From JAMZMI01 sp964353015 (GTDB lineage Bacteria > Bacteroidota > Bacteroidia > Cytophagales > Cyclobacteriaceae), in NCBI GenBank assembly GCA_964353015.1, contig CAYGUA010000004.1, forward strand, positions 62,001 through 126,000: 64,000 nt of DNA, given 5' to 3'. The notes under the pieces were generated by a model. It had not been told where the DNA came from. It searched no databases and was given only the letters and a program-made list of their open reading frames with translations. Below, one piece after another: positions 7,744 to 17,863 of this stretch (the stretch's first letter is position 1; the number at the start of each line of letters is the position of its first letter). Position numbers and translations under genes: made by a program.

Positions 7744-9285
7744 CTAATTATTCAGCATCCTGAGGCGAGATTTCAATTCGTAATTATTTGGAGAATATTT
7801 TAAACCTGTTTGAATAATGCCTCTGGCTTTAGTTGAATAGCCTTTTTTGAAATAATAAATTGCAGCCTTTGAGTAGGCATTTCCGAGTAAGTAATCATCG
7901 TAAATGTAGTCCGGATTGGCATTTATCTGGTTTTCAAAAAGTGACATCATTTGATTTCCGCTCACAGCCTTTTTCGAATCAAAATCCTCACCAATTTTAG
8001 ATAAATATAGATTTAGCCGCATGGTGTTGAGTTTATTGTTGTTTTGCAATTCGATGTTTTTGGACATTACAGTATCCAGTCTGGCAAGCGCTTCATCCAC
8101 ACTTTTATTTCTGTATGCATATTTGAAAGATTCACCTAATAAGCTTTCTGCATTGGCATGTCCAGGTTTGCATGCATAAGCTTGAATTATATTTTCAAAT
8201 GCATCTTGGTATTTAGCTCTGTTATAATCGATCACGGACTTTTCATAAAAATAGGAAAATGTCACTTCGGAATTTATTTCCACATCGTCTGATTGTGAGA
8301 TGAAATACTGATACGCTTTATCAGCTGTTTCCAAGTCATTTCTATCAATTAAGACGGCATTTATCATGCGATAAAATTCTCCAACAACGTTACTTTTTTT
8401 AACATTCTGGGACTCAAATCTGCTGAGATATGGCAATAAGGTTATATGATGCCAGTCCTGATAATCGCTACTCGAAAGCAAGCTGGCGATGGTTAAAAAC
8501 AAAAGGTCATCAATTTGGCGACTGCTATAAAATAGTTGTGCTTTTGACAGTTCTTTTAGGCTTGATTCAAAATCGTTCTCTTGAAGATAGGAAATCCCTT
8601 TGTTGTAATACTGGATCCCTATAAGTTGTTTGAGAGTCAGATCATTTCCTCCAAAATAGAATTCATCGAATACTCCGGAGACACCTTTTTTTGCAATATC
8701 TAGTTGGTTGATGAGCTTGAGTTCGCCGAGCTGTGTAACAAAATGCTCCTTAAAGCCTGGGCTGAAATTCTTAAATCCTGAAATAGGATCAGTTGTTTCA
8801 ATCAGCAATTGACTGCCATCAGGATCAGCAACAATGTATACATGTTGTGGCGTTTCTTTGATGTTGTAGGGTATTCCCAATGTTTCAAAAGATAATGCAT
8901 ATAAGCCAACAGCTGTCACACAATTGTAAACACCAGTTTCAAAGATTTGATCGAAGAAAGCCAGTTGTTCATATTTAGTGAGAAAAGTAGCATGAAGTGC
9001 ATCATAGATATATTTCACGTCCTTTTCCAGCTTTTTGGCTGGCTTGCGAAGTTTTAGCTCTTCCATTTCACGCAGAAAGCGATTATCCCAAACATCGAAA
9101 TAGAGACTGTCTTCTGAAACGATTGCCAAAAAAGAGGGAAGGGATACTTCTTCACTTGCAAGAGCAGCTCTTAGTAATTTTTCCTCTACAGGGGAGTCAA
9201 ATTGAAGCTCATCAATTTTGAAATATTTCCCTTGAGCCAGCAACGCCGACGGTATCAGAAATGATAAGAAAAGTAATATCCTCAT
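7744..9285 (-). CDS. Secreted TPR protein with a transglutaminase-like N-terminal domain
   Basis: The 513-residue protein has a signal peptide (MRILLFLSFLIPSALLAQ). The N-terminal third contains FETGVYNCVTAVGLYALSF and, about 35 residues later, PQHVYIVADPDGSQ, the Cys and His(-Asp) arrangement of transglutaminase-like peptidase folds. The rest is helical with TPR-like repeats (FKYAYRNKSVDEALARLD, KGYSTKARGIIQTGLKYSPN). Catalysis is not proven. It is followed on the same strand by the TPR gene at 9412-11385 lying upstream, and the two may be related by function, but nothing links them to sugar use. Confidence 0.75.
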   Translation of the reverse strand: MRILLFLSFLIPSALLAQGKYFKIDELQFDSPVEEKLLRAALASEEVSLPSFLAIVSEDSLYFDVWDNRFLREMEELKLRKPAKKLEKDVKYIYDALHATFLTKYEQLAFFDQIFETGVYNCVTAVGLYALSFETLGIPYNIKETPQHVYIVADPDGSQLLIETTDPISGFKNFSPGFKEHFVTQLGELKLINQLDIAKKGVSGVFDEFYFGGNDLTLKQLIGIQYYNKGISYLQENDFESSLKELSKAQLFYSSRQIDDLLFLTIASLLSSSDYQDWHHITLLPYLSRFESQNVKKSNVVGEFYRMINAVLIDRNDLETADKAYQYFISQSDDVEINSEVTFSYFYEKSVIDYNRAKYQDAFENIIQAYACKPGHANAESLLGESFKYAYRNKSVDEALARLDTVMSKNIELQNNNKLNTMRLNLYLSKIGEDFDSKKAVSGNQMMSLFENQINANPDYIYDDYLLGNAYSKAAIYYFKKGYSTKARGIIQTGLKYSPNNYELKSRLRMLNN

Positions 9286-9411
9286 TCTATACTTTTTTGT
9301 TTTCGAAGCTAACGAATTGATAAAATAGAGACAAGAATATTTTGTGAAAATGATTTTGACTTTTTAGCTCACCTAATTTTTCAGGTTAGTATCTGAATAA
9401 ATTTTTATGAA

Positions 9412-11385
9412 TTATTCGTTTACATAATTGAGTTTTTTCGCCTTTGTTAGGAATTTGGAACCTTCCTTTTCTTCACCCTTCATTATGTATGTCATTCCTA
9501 AATAATGATAGGCTTCTCCAGATTTTAGAACTGTTTTGGTGTACTTTAAAAGATCCTTCTGAGCAAGGTCATATTCATTTATGTCATAGTAATATTTTGC
9601 TCTTTGAAGGAGAAATTCATTCCTGTACGGAAAATATTTAACTAATCTGTTATGACCATTCAGTGCCATTCCAGGTTTACTTTGATGCAAAGCAAGGTCA
9701 ATTAATTCTTTATGATATTGAATGGTATACTTCGAATATTTAGACGCACTATCTAAAAGCTGTAAAGATGCCAAAGTGTCTTGTAAATGAAAGGTGCATT
9801 TATGTTTTAAATAGAAGGCGTCACCATCATTTTCATCTATTAATATCCTGTCCAAATCGGAAATAGCACTTAAATACTGATTTAAATTATAAGCGGCGTA
9901 AGCTCTATTGAAATAAATATCATTATCAGTAGGATCTATCGATATAGCAAATGAATAATCACGATATGCTTTTTGATAATTTTTTGAAATCATTAGTATT
10001 TGCCCTCTGTTTTTGTAACCATCCTTGATTCTGGGTTTTAACTGAATAACATGCGTAAAATCCTCATAAGCTTTTTGAAGACTATCCATTTCGAATAAAA
10101 GCCTCCCTCGATAATTATATGCAATCCAATTTGTTGAATCTAAGTTTATGGTTCTTGTAAAAGCTTCTATTGATTCTTGTTTCTTATTGTGTTGTGAATT
10201 GTATATAATAGCTTCAAAAGTGGATGTCACTGCATTTTCAGATATCATATTGGCACTATCAAGAAAGATTAGGGCATTTTCCTTGTCCGAAGACATCAAT
10301 TTGCAGATCGCTATATCCAAATATTTCCTACAATCAGGCTCCATTGCATAGTTATCAAAATAATAGTTCAAAGCTTTATGATTTTCCTCTTTTCTGGATA
10401 AGCGAGAGTTAAATTTAAAGGAACCAACATGTACAGAATCGACCTCAAGATTGTGTGCCTGATGAAAAAATTTTACAGCATCGTTAAATTTTCCTAATTC
10501 AATATTTAAAAATCCTTTGATTGAATAATAATGATAATTTGAAGGATCAATTGAAATCAATTTATCTACATCTTTTTCAAATTGGTCTGTGTTTTTGTCC
10601 TGTAGGAGAGAAATGACTCCTCTGATCATAATTCCCTCTTGCCAATTATTATCAGTTCGAAGGCCTTGTTCGACTGTTTTTCTTGCATGAGTTAATCTAT
10701 CGTAATAGAGATGATAAACGATTATTGGAATATACGCATCTAGAAATTTAGAATCAGATTGTATGCAATTCTTATAATTCTTTATAGCCTTGTACATATC
10801 ATTTTGCTTCATTGCAAGCTGAGCCAACCCATAATATCCATACGATTGAAAGGGCAAAACATTGATTAGTTGTTCAAAATGATCACCTGCTGATTTTAAA
10901 TTATCCATTTCCAGCTCGGATAATCCAATCATATATGTTGCATGCATAAATAGACGATCAATACTGAGTGCTTCTTCAAACTTAACTATTGCTTCTTCGA
11001 AATGACCTTGATTGTAATGTATGGAACCAATCATATAAGGGAAATAAGCCACAGGTGTGAATTCTTCTTGCATCCTTTCGAAATGATCAAGTGCCTCTTC
11101 AATTTCGCCAGTATTTAGCAAGTCCAGACCTTTCTGTATTTCCGCTTCTACAATATCTGTTTCTATATTTTTATTAATATTTTTTATGTTTCCCAGATCT
11201 ATTACTGGATTGACTTTGAATAGATCATTGGTGGCATATTTTCGGATATCTATTTGTGCAAATCCGATTTTCGTCAAAAGAAAGAATAGGCTAATGCAAA
11301 TAATTAATTTGGTATTAAATGAAAAGAGGTTGTGATTTTTAGGAAATGGATTTCCTTGATCTCTTGTAAAATGAAATGATTCCAT
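9412..11385 (-). CDS. Secreted tetratricopeptide-repeat protein
   Basis: A 657-residue protein made almost wholly of TPR units, for example PYMIGSIHYNQGHFEEAIVK, GYYGLAQLAMKQNDMYKA and AYNYRGRLLFEMDSLQKAYE. An N-terminal hydrophobic segment (LIICISLFFLLTKIGFAQ) near residues 27-44 looks like a signal peptide with a long polar lead. I chose the ATG at 11385; a TTG at 11433 would add 16 residues with no obvious purpose. TPR arrays bind other proteins; the partner is unknown. Single gene, with about 220 bases upstream that contain a terminator for the neighbouring operon. Confidence 0.82.
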   Translation of the reverse strand: MESFHFTRDQGNPFPKNHNLFSFNTKLIICISLFFLLTKIGFAQIDIRKYATNDLFKVNPVIDLGNIKNINKNIETDIVEAEIQKGLDLLNTGEIEEALDHFERMQEEFTPVAYFPYMIGSIHYNQGHFEEAIVKFEEALSIDRLFMHATYMIGLSELEMDNLKSAGDHFEQLINVLPFQSYGYYGLAQLAMKQNDMYKAIKNYKNCIQSDSKFLDAYIPIIVYHLYYDRLTHARKTVEQGLRTDNNWQEGIMIRGVISLLQDKNTDQFEKDVDKLISIDPSNYHYYSIKGFLNIELGKFNDAVKFFHQAHNLEVDSVHVGSFKFNSRLSRKEENHKALNYYFDNYAMEPDCRKYLDIAICKLMSSDKENALIFLDSANMISENAVTSTFEAIIYNSQHNKKQESIEAFTRTINLDSTNWIAYNYRGRLLFEMDSLQKAYEDFTHVIQLKPRIKDGYKNRGQILMISKNYQKAYRDYSFAISIDPTDNDIYFNRAYAAYNLNQYLSAISDLDRILIDENDGDAFYLKHKCTFHLQDTLASLQLLDSASKYSKYTIQYHKELIDLALHQSKPGMALNGHNRLVKYFPYRNEFLLQRAKYYYDINEYDLAQKDLLKYTKTVLKSGEAYHYLGMTYIMKGEEKEGSKFLTKAKKLNYVNE

Positions 11386-11558
11386 ACAATGATTAAGAAA
11401 TTCTAATCTAAGGAATTGATCAATTATTGCCAAATGTGAAAGATGCTAATTGATGCTTTTACTGGTTCGTATATCTATGAAGTCGATAGTTATTCATCCT
11501 TATGGATTGATCTGTAATTATTTGGTAATTGAATAGTGAAGAAAAGGTAATATTTACA

Positions 11559-11583
11559 AAAAAGGGGCGATCAGCCCCTTTTT
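11559..11583 (-). terminator. Strong hairpin terminator
   Basis: AAAAAGGGGC, a five-base loop, then the exact complement GCCCCTTTTT form a perfect ten-pair stem flanked by A and T runs, so it can work in both directions. It lies 20 bases beyond the stop of the minus-strand gene ending at 11604, whose transcript it should end. Confidence 0.88.
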
Positions 11584-11603
11584 AAATGATATTTTATGAT
11601 CAA

Positions 11604-12311
11604 TTATTTACATAGTTGATCATAAACCAGCACATGCTCTGTGAAATCTTTCCATTGAAACTTTTCTCCAGCATAATTTTCTGCAAACACGTCACAATCC
11701 TTGTACAATTCAGTTAATGCTTCTTTGCCATATCTTGATTTTTTGTACACTTCTGATTTGTTGCCATCGTAAACAACCAGATAGGATTTGTCCTCGCCAC
11801 CAGCAACTTTGATGCCTCCTACACTCAAGCCGGCAGATTCTTTAGCATTTGGATCTAGATATACTTTGATTTTGGAATCAAAACCTGGGTTAAGAAGCTG
11901 CATCATTACATATTTATCTTTGGCTTTAGGTAACAGCGCCTGCTCAAAAAATACCCACTCACGATTTAAGATTTCGTCCATATCCATATCTCCTGCTCTT
12001 GAAATATTCGGAACAGCCATTGCACTTTGTAAATTGGCAAATTTGTTTGGTTTAACTGCGAGCACAATAACATCAGCTGGCGCGAATTTTGACTTAGTAC
12101 CATCTTCTTGTTTTATTGTAAATGATCTCATCTGACCATTCATAAAAACATAACCGCCCATTTTACCCCGCACAGTATCTCCAGCAAGGGTTACCGCATA
12201 TACTTCTTTGGCAGTTCCAATGTTTTCACTTTGGAGCTCAGGCATAAAATATTGAGAATGTGCAACATAAATTCCTAAGCACATAAATAGGAAGGTGATT
12301 GTTTTTTTCAT
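11604..12311 (-). CDS. Secreted protein of unknown function
   Basis: The 235-residue product has a signal peptide (MKKTITFLFMCLGIYVAHSQ). The mature part is mixed alpha/beta and includes LAGDTVRGKMGGYVFMNGQ, a pattern found in many uncharacterised Bacteroidota periplasmic proteins. I do not recognise a domain or an active site. The gene is a single unit with its own terminator at 11559-11583 and 113 bases between it and the end of lutC upstream. Confidence 0.75.
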   Translation of the reverse strand: MKKTITFLFMCLGIYVAHSQYFMPELQSENIGTAKEVYAVTLAGDTVRGKMGGYVFMNGQMRSFTIKQEDGTKSKFAPADVIVLAVKPNKFANLQSAMAVPNISRAGDMDMDEILNREWVFFEQALLPKAKDKYVMMQLLNPGFDSKIKVYLDPNAKESAGLSVGGIKVAGGEDKSYLVVYDGNKSEVYKKSRYGKEALTELYKDCDVFAENYAGEKFQWKDFTEHVLVYDQLCK

Positions 12312-12424
12312 TTTTTCAGAGTTTGATGTATCTCCAATTTAGGTTGATAATGTTGGATTACAATACCAGGTGATTTTAATTCAATAAAATTATTTGAGAT
12401 AAACCTAACTGTATTATTGGTCAA

Positions 12425-12994
12425 TTAAACCAATACAACAGTCATCTTCTTTGGTCCATGAGCGCCTATGACCAATGATTGTTCTATGTCTGCAGTTTTG
12501 GATGGGCCAGCCACAAATACGCCAAATCCAGGAATATCTTTGATTTTAGCGTATGCTTCGTGCATGTTGCTTACTACCGATTCCTTCTTCACAACAACAA
12601 AATAATGGAGTGTGATAAAAGTAAGAATGCGCGCTTTTACATTTTCTTCCGGGATCCAGATAGCAGCATTTTCAGCAACACCAAATTCGCCATTTACGAT
12701 TACTGCTTCGATTTGATTGAGGATTTCCTTTGACTGAATAGCTGCATACGAAATGGTGGAAAGGTCAACTGCTGGAATGCATGAGTAGATGTTGCTGTAC
12801 ATCGAAACCAATTCCATTAATGTGGTTTTGAGGTTTTTTCCACCTTCTACTACATCCACATGATTTGCTTCCAGGGTAGTTTTGAATTGACTGATTTTGT
12901 CTGTAAATCCTACGAAATCAGGGATGTTTGGTAACTGAGTTGGTTCAAGACTTAGTTTTTTAATTCGATTAAGAATGTTTTCCTTACTGCTCAT
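12425..12994 (-). CDS. lutC: Lactate utilisation protein C (LUD domain)
   Basis: A 189-residue LUD-domain protein, the small third component of the LutABC iron-sulfur L-lactate oxidase. Family marks are IWIPEENVKARILTFITLHY (about residues 112-131) and the ending SLVIGAHGPKKMTVVLV. Its start overlaps the lutB stop by four bases (ATGA), typical of translational coupling. It is the last gene of the rhamnose-lactate operon. Identity rests on the family plus the complete A-B-C order. Confidence 0.93.
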   Translation of the reverse strand: MSSKENILNRIKKLSLEPTQLPNIPDFVGFTDKISQFKTTLEANHVDVVEGGKNLKTTLMELVSMYSNIYSCIPAVDLSTISYAAIQSKEILNQIEAVIVNGEFGVAENAAIWIPEENVKARILTFITLHYFVVVKKESVVSNMHEAYAKIKDIPGFGVFVAGPSKTADIEQSLVIGAHGPKKMTVVLV

Positions 12995-14352
12995 GCTCGA
13001 TTCTTTTTATACCATTCTTTGAAACTGTCCTTAGGAGGATCGGGAAGATCGCGCTGTTTTCCCCAGGCGTTCAATGGATTGTTGATCAGACTTTTTGGAA
13101 GGAGCCGAAGTGATTTTCTTGCCATTTTACCTAAGGCAAAATATAGTTTCGGAGAGGATAACACTTGACTGGCTATCTTCATTGAAAATCGCTTCGGTGT
13201 ATCATCCAATCCTTCTTCAGCAATTACCTGACGCCATTCGTAAAGTTGCTCATGGATGTTGATTTTTACGGGACACACATCTGAGCAGGAACCGCAAAGG
13301 GTAGAGGCAAAGGGCAAAGACTTGTGTTTCTTCAAATCAAATCCCGGGGAAAGAATGGATCCAATCGGTCCAGGCACAGTTGAATCATAGCTAAATCCAC
13401 CACTTCTTCGATAGATGGGGCAAGTGTTCATACAAGCACCACAGCGAATGCATTTTAAGCTGTTTCGGAATTTCTCTCTTCCAAGCTGCTCTGTGCGTCC
13501 ATTATCCACCAATATGATATGCATTTCCTGATTAGGTCTTGGCTTGTGGAAGTGGCTTGTGTAATTCGTTATGGCTTGTCCAGTTGCGCTTCTAGCAAGA
13601 AGGCGAGTAAAAACGCCGAGATGTTCAAATTTTGGGATCAACTTCTCGATACCCATGCTGGCAATATGAACTGGAGCAAGGTGCACACCCATATCGGCGT
13701 TTCCTTCATTGGTACAAACTACAAATCCACCCGTTTCTACTATTCCGAAATTCACTCCAGTGATAGCAACATCAGCGTGAAGAAATTTTTCCCTTAGATG
13801 AATTCTGGCCGCTTCCGTTAAATACTGCGGATCGTTATTTCCAGCTTCAGTGTGCAGATGTTCATGAAAGAGTTCGGAAATCTCCTCCTTTTTCATATGT
13901 ATCGCAGGAAGCACAATATGACTGGGCGGTTGCTTTGCAAACTGCACGATTCGTTCACCCAAATCCGTATCTACTACCTCAAATCCATTTTTTTCAAGAT
14001 GCTGATTGAGGTGACATTCTTCAGTTAAAATTGATTTACTTTTTACGATTCTTTGCGCATTGTGCTTATCCAGAATGGATTGCACAATTTGATTGTGTTC
14101 GTCACCATTTTCCGCCCAATGAACTGTGATTCCATTGGAGATTGCATTAGCTTCAAATGTCTCCAGATAGGAAGCCATGTTGGTAAGCACATTGTCTTTG
14201 ATCGCTGATGCCAGATTTCTGAGCTCTTCCCATTCGGGAATGAGTTTGGAAGACACATCACGCTTAGTGCGCACCCAAGAGAGAGTTTCATTGTGCCAAT
14301 TGGTTTTGGCATCATCCTTTAGAAAAATTTCTGTGTTTTTGGCGTGACTCAT
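12991..14352 (-). CDS. lutB: Lactate utilisation protein B (LUD plus 4Fe-4S ferredoxin domain)
   Basis: 453 residues: an N-terminal LUD domain (about 60-290) and a ferredoxin domain with CIRCGACMNTCP (Cys301, 304, 307, 311) and CGSCSDVCP (Cys353, 356, 360). It is the iron-sulfur subunit of the cytoplasmic L-lactate to pyruvate oxidation complex. Four-base overlaps join it to both lutA and lutC. The operon context, behind genes that turn rhamnose into DHAP plus lactaldehyde and then lactate, explains why a lactate oxidase is placed here. Confidence 0.95.
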   Translation of the reverse strand: MSHAKNTEIFLKDDAKTNWHNETLSWVRTKRDVSSKLIPEWEELRNLASAIKDNVLTNMASYLETFEANAISNGITVHWAENGDEHNQIVQSILDKHNAQRIVKSKSILTEECHLNQHLEKNGFEVVDTDLGERIVQFAKQPPSHIVLPAIHMKKEEISELFHEHLHTEAGNNDPQYLTEAARIHLREKFLHADVAITGVNFGIVETGGFVVCTNEGNADMGVHLAPVHIASMGIEKLIPKFEHLGVFTRLLARSATGQAITNYTSHFHKPRPNQEMHIILVDNGRTEQLGREKFRNSLKCIRCGACMNTCPIYRRSGGFSYDSTVPGPIGSILSPGFDLKKHKSLPFASTLCGSCSDVCPVKINIHEQLYEWRQVIAEEGLDDTPKRFSMKIASQVLSSPKLYFALGKMARKSLRLLPKSLINNPLNAWGKQRDLPDPPKDSFKEWYKKNRA

Positions 14353-15107
14353 AGGTCGGTTCCATTTAGGATTTCTGCGACATGTTTGACTTTGATAGGT
14401 AAGCCATTGCGATTGATAATTCCCTCCAGATGCATGAGGCAGCTCATATCATTTCCTGCGATGACTTCTGCTTCATGTTTGATGTGATCTTGGATTCGGT
14501 CTTTTCCCATTTTCACCGAAAGTGCTTCCTCCAAAACGGCGAAAGTTCCTCCAAATCCGCAGCATTCTGTCGACATGTCCAGGTCAACTAATTCCAGATT
14601 TTTGACTAGGGAAAGGAGTGAAGTAGTTTTATTAAAAGGGGTGATATTTCGTTCTGATGAACTGGCTAATCTTAATCCACGTAATCCATGACATGAAGCA
14701 TGCAATCCTACTTTGTGAGGGAATGATGTTTCTAGTTTTTCCACTTGAAGTACATCAGTTAGAAACTCAACCAACTCGTATATTTTTTGTCGAATTGCTG
14801 TTGCTTCACTTTCTTGTTTTTCGGAATGTAAATGGTCTTTAACGTGAAGTGTGCAGCTGCCTGATGGGCAAACGACGTAATCATAATCCTTAAAATTATC
14901 CACGAATAGTTCGTCGATTGCTGCATTGCCTTTTGCATAGCCTGAATTGGCCGTGGGTTGACCGCAGCAAGTTTGATTTTGAGGATAATCCACTTCACAT
15001 CCTAATTTTTCCAATAATTCAAGTGTGGCAATGGCCACCTGAGGATAAAATTGATCCACATAACATGGAATGAATAATGCGACTTTTCCTTTTAATCTTT
15101 CTTTCAT
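14349..15107 (-). CDS. lutA: Lactate utilisation protein A (CCG-domain iron-sulfur protein)
   Basis: A 252-residue member of the LutA/GlcF/HdrB group with two cysteine-rich CCG domains. The first has Cys15, Cys37 and the pair Cys47-48 (QTCCGQP); the second has Cys139 (LHASCHG) and Cys182-183 (ECCGFGG). It works with LutB and LutC in oxidising L-lactate. The gene starts 18 bases after rhaB and overlaps lutB by four, so it belongs to the rhamnose transcript. The lactate source is probably the lactaldehyde dehydrogenase half of the protein at 17864-19987 and possibly the diketo-acid hydrolase at 3993. Confidence 0.95.
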   Translation of the reverse strand: MKERLKGKVALFIPCYVDQFYPQVAIATLELLEKLGCEVDYPQNQTCCGQPTANSGYAKGNAAIDELFVDNFKDYDYVVCPSGSCTLHVKDHLHSEKQESEATAIRQKIYELVEFLTDVLQVEKLETSFPHKVGLHASCHGLRGLRLASSSERNITPFNKTTSLLSLVKNLELVDLDMSTECCGFGGTFAVLEEALSVKMGKDRIQDHIKHEAEVIAGNDMSCLMHLEGIINRNGLPIKVKHVAEILNGTDL

Positions 15108-15125
15108 TCTAGAAGAGCTATTTTA

Positions 15126-16508
15126 CTATGCGCTTATTTCGTGTCTTCTTACTTTGTAATTGTTCTTCAAAAAATTTTCTGGCAGCTTTCTGTAATTTAC
15201 AAGGAGTGCGGCACCTAAAGCTGTACCTAAGGAGAAGGAAGTAGAATATATTTTATAATCTGGCAATTTGTTTGCTAAAAATTGAACAAAAACTTCGCTG
15301 GAACTAAATCCTCCATCAATGTACAAGGTCCTCACCTTACTTGTTCCAATGGAAAGTTTGAGAGATTCAATCTGCAAATCGGTGAGCTCATCCATCAGAT
15401 GAAATAGCGCATCTTCATAGTCATCGAAAATGGAATAATCAGGATTCCCTTTATTTTGAAATCCAAATCTTTCAGGTTTTAAAATATTGTGATCGAATAG
15501 CAGACTTTTGCGCTCTTTATTTTTTGAAACAAAACCTGTTTTCCAATTTACAGACTTGTATGTTTGATAATCCACTTCAAAATAATCCGAAAGTATTTTG
15601 GCCGTGTTACTGAGATGTTTTCCAAGAAACAATCGAGAGGATTTAATAGAGCTTCCGGTTATTCCAAGAAAATTTAAACAGTCAGCATTCAGCTCAGCTT
15701 CAGTGAGTGGATCTTCGTTGAAAAAATTCATGCAAATGCTCCAGGTGCCAGTCGAGATCAGGACAAACGGCTCATCGGTTGTATTGATGTATGGGATCAA
15801 AGCAGAAGAGCTATCATGGATGCCTAAACCAACCCTTAGATCGATATTTCTGGTTTGTATGAGTGTGACTTCTTTACTTGAGACAATTGGTGCGAGTAAT
15901 GCTTCGAAACCTTCCTTTTTTATCCATTGGGAATAGGAATTATTTTTGGCTTCCCACATTCCTGTATGGCACCCGAGGCTGGTATAGTCTGTTGCGTATT
16001 TACCTGTGAATAAATAACTGAGGTATTGAGGAAAGTGGAGTGAATGTTTGATTTTGGCAAATAACTCGGGCTTTTCATATTTCAGATAATAGAGCTGTAA
16101 ACCTGAGTTGAGTAATCCCATAAATGGGCTAGCCGTGTCTATCTCAAATTGTTTGATTTCTTGATTTTCATCAAAAAATTTCTTCGTGAGATGATCTGGA
16201 AAGGGCTTTAAGTAATTGTAAAATGGGGCAACTACATTGTTGTTTTCATCCAAATGGACAAATGAGGCACCATAAGTTGAGAAATTTAATGCTTTGATTT
16301 GGAACCTGGTATCACTCAAAGCTTCTTCAAGCGTATTCTTCATCCATTTGACGAGGGATGGCAGGTCTTCGCCTAAAAATCCGTCATCATCAGGGATTTC
16401 TTCAAATCTAATATACTGCCTGTCCACTTCGTTGAATTCCTCATCAAAAAGGAAAAATTTCTTATTGGTTTTCCCAATATCAAAAACAGCTGTAACTTTT
16501 TTAGGCAT
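15126..16508 (-). CDS. rhaB: FGGY sugar kinase, probable L-rhamnulokinase
   Basis: The 460-residue kinase has the FGGY N-terminal signature (VFDIGKTNKKFFLFDE, about residues 9-24), LNFSTYGASFVHLD, the ISTGTWS phosphate-binding motif near residue 250 and the late YIDGGFSSSEVF adenosine motif. It sits one base from rhaI and directly before lutA, so it should phosphorylate L-rhamnulose. No separate fuculokinase is in the window although FucI is, so it may also act on L-fuculose; that is inference. Length is normal for the short Bacteroidota rhamnulokinase type. Confidence 0.87.
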   Translation of the reverse strand: MPKKVTAVFDIGKTNKKFFLFDEEFNEVDRQYIRFEEIPDDDGFLGEDLPSLVKWMKNTLEEALSDTRFQIKALNFSTYGASFVHLDENNNVVAPFYNYLKPFPDHLTKKFFDENQEIKQFEIDTASPFMGLLNSGLQLYYLKYEKPELFAKIKHSLHFPQYLSYLFTGKYATDYTSLGCHTGMWEAKNNSYSQWIKKEGFEALLAPIVSSKEVTLIQTRNIDLRVGLGIHDSSSALIPYINTTDEPFVLISTGTWSICMNFFNEDPLTEAELNADCLNFLGITGSSIKSSRLFLGKHLSNTAKILSDYFEVDYQTYKSVNWKTGFVSKNKERKSLLFDHNILKPERFGFQNKGNPDYSIFDDYEDALFHLMDELTDLQIESLKLSIGTSKVRTLYIDGGFSSSEVFVQFLANKLPDYKIYSTSFSLGTALGAALLVNYRKLPENFLKNNYKVRRHEISA

Positions 16509-16509
16509 T

Positions 16510-17784
16510 TTATAAACCTGTTGAGATGGAGGAAGCTCCTCGTAATGTGATCAGTTTTTTTCTGACTTCAAGACTTCTGTATAGTTCCAGCGGTTTTATT
16601 GCACCACCAGATCTTAAACGAGACTCAGCGAGTAGACTTCTTACATCTGTTCTGAATGCTTCCTGCATAATTTCTTGTGCTGAAATAACATCATTTTTGT
16701 TTTGAGCAGCTTTTAATGCGGACCAGTCTACAATTTGTGCCTGAGCATAGGCCAGTAAGATTGCCTCAACGGATTGAAGTAAATCTTCTAATGGATCTTT
16801 AACATTGTGACTTGCATCGATCATCCAGCTCAATTCAGGATTTTCGGTGTGATTCATTCCGTCCACCAGTTCACAGAAAATCAAGAATAGTTGATATGGT
16901 TTAAGACTACCCACAGTAAGGTCATCATCACCATATTTACTGTCATTAAAATGGAAGCCTCCCAATCGCTGTTGCATCATAAGAATAGATACAATTTGCT
17001 CAATGTTGGTATTTGGTAGGTGGTGCCCAAGGTCAACCAGCGTCAATGCCTGACGTCCAAGTTTCGAAGCTATCAGATGAGAAGTACCCCAATCCGGAAT
17101 CACCATCGAATAGAAATTAGGTTCATAAGGTTTATACTCTACTAGCATGGTCCAGTCTTTTGGCAAGTGGCTGTATATTTCTTGTAATGAATCAATAGTT
17201 CTTGATAGTGCTCCTCTGAAATTCTGCTGACCGGGGAAAGTGCTACCATCGGCTAACCAAACTGTTAATGCCTTAGATCCCAATTCAACGCCATAATCAA
17301 TCACTTCCTTATTGTGATCGATGGCTTGTTTTCTTACTGCAGCATCAGTGTGACAAAGTGATCCGAATTTATAAGATTGTTTGGAATCCTTTTGATCTTG
17401 AAAGGTATTTGAGTTCACAGCATCAAACTTCAAATTATGTTGTGAAGCGAGTGCTTTTATTTTATCTGCATTATCGGGGATATCCCATGGGATATGCAAA
17501 CTTATTGCCCCGCTCGATGCATTTAATTGATGAAGGAGGCCTACATCCTTGATTTTTTCTTCCAAACTACCTGGTTCACCGCCTCCGGGAAATCTTCCAA
17601 ATCGGGTTCCTCCAGTTCCGAGTGCCCAACTTGGGATAGCCACTTGAAATGCAGATAGATTGGCTACTATGTCGTCAGTATTGATTCCTTTGTCTGAAAG
17701 CTGTGCACTGAGGTGGGTGAAATCACGTTCATGCGATTTTTGATGTTGGCTGTTGCCTGCTTCTATTTCTTTAGACGATATCAT
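16510..17784 (-). CDS. rhaI: L-rhamnose isomerase (RhaI type)
   Basis: A 424-residue TIM-barrel isomerase of the xylose-isomerase-like RhaI group found in Pseudomonas, Chloroflexus and Bacteroidota, distinct from E. coli RhaA. Typical segments are IPSWALGTGGTRFGRFPGGG (about residues 50-69), LVDLGHHLPNTNIEQIV and the metal-site stretch GGFHFNDSKYGDDDLT. It converts L-rhamnose to L-rhamnulose. It lies one base from rhaB. A terminator hairpin (17818-17837) separates it from the aldolase gene upstream, so its expression may be lower than that gene or have its own promoter. Confidence 0.93.
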   Translation of the reverse strand: MISSKEIEAGNSQHQKSHERDFTHLSAQLSDKGINTDDIVANLSAFQVAIPSWALGTGGTRFGRFPGGGEPGSLEEKIKDVGLLHQLNASSGAISLHIPWDIPDNADKIKALASQHNLKFDAVNSNTFQDQKDSKQSYKFGSLCHTDAAVRKQAIDHNKEVIDYGVELGSKALTVWLADGSTFPGQQNFRGALSRTIDSLQEIYSHLPKDWTMLVEYKPYEPNFYSMVIPDWGTSHLIASKLGRQALTLVDLGHHLPNTNIEQIVSILMMQQRLGGFHFNDSKYGDDDLTVGSLKPYQLFLIFCELVDGMNHTENPELSWMIDASHNVKDPLEDLLQSVEAILLAYAQAQIVDWSALKAAQNKNDVISAQEIMQEAFRTDVRSLLAESRLRSGGAIKPLELYRSLEVRKKLITLRGASSISTGL

Positions 17785-17817
17785 AATTTTGGATTGACGG
17801 ATAACTTAAAAGTAAAA

Positions 17818-17837
17818 AGTCCTCAGTTAAGAGGACT
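17818..17837 (-). terminator. Intercistronic terminator between the aldolase/dehydrogenase gene and rhaI
   Basis: AGTCCTC, a six-base loop and GAGGACT make a seven-pair stem. On the minus strand it is followed by TTTTACTTTT. It lies 27 bases beyond the stop of the upstream gene and 34 bases before rhaI, where it should at least partly end transcription and set the ratio of first to later gene products. Confidence 0.7.
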
Positions 17838-17863
17838 CTTTACTATCATGTAAAAAGTAAAAA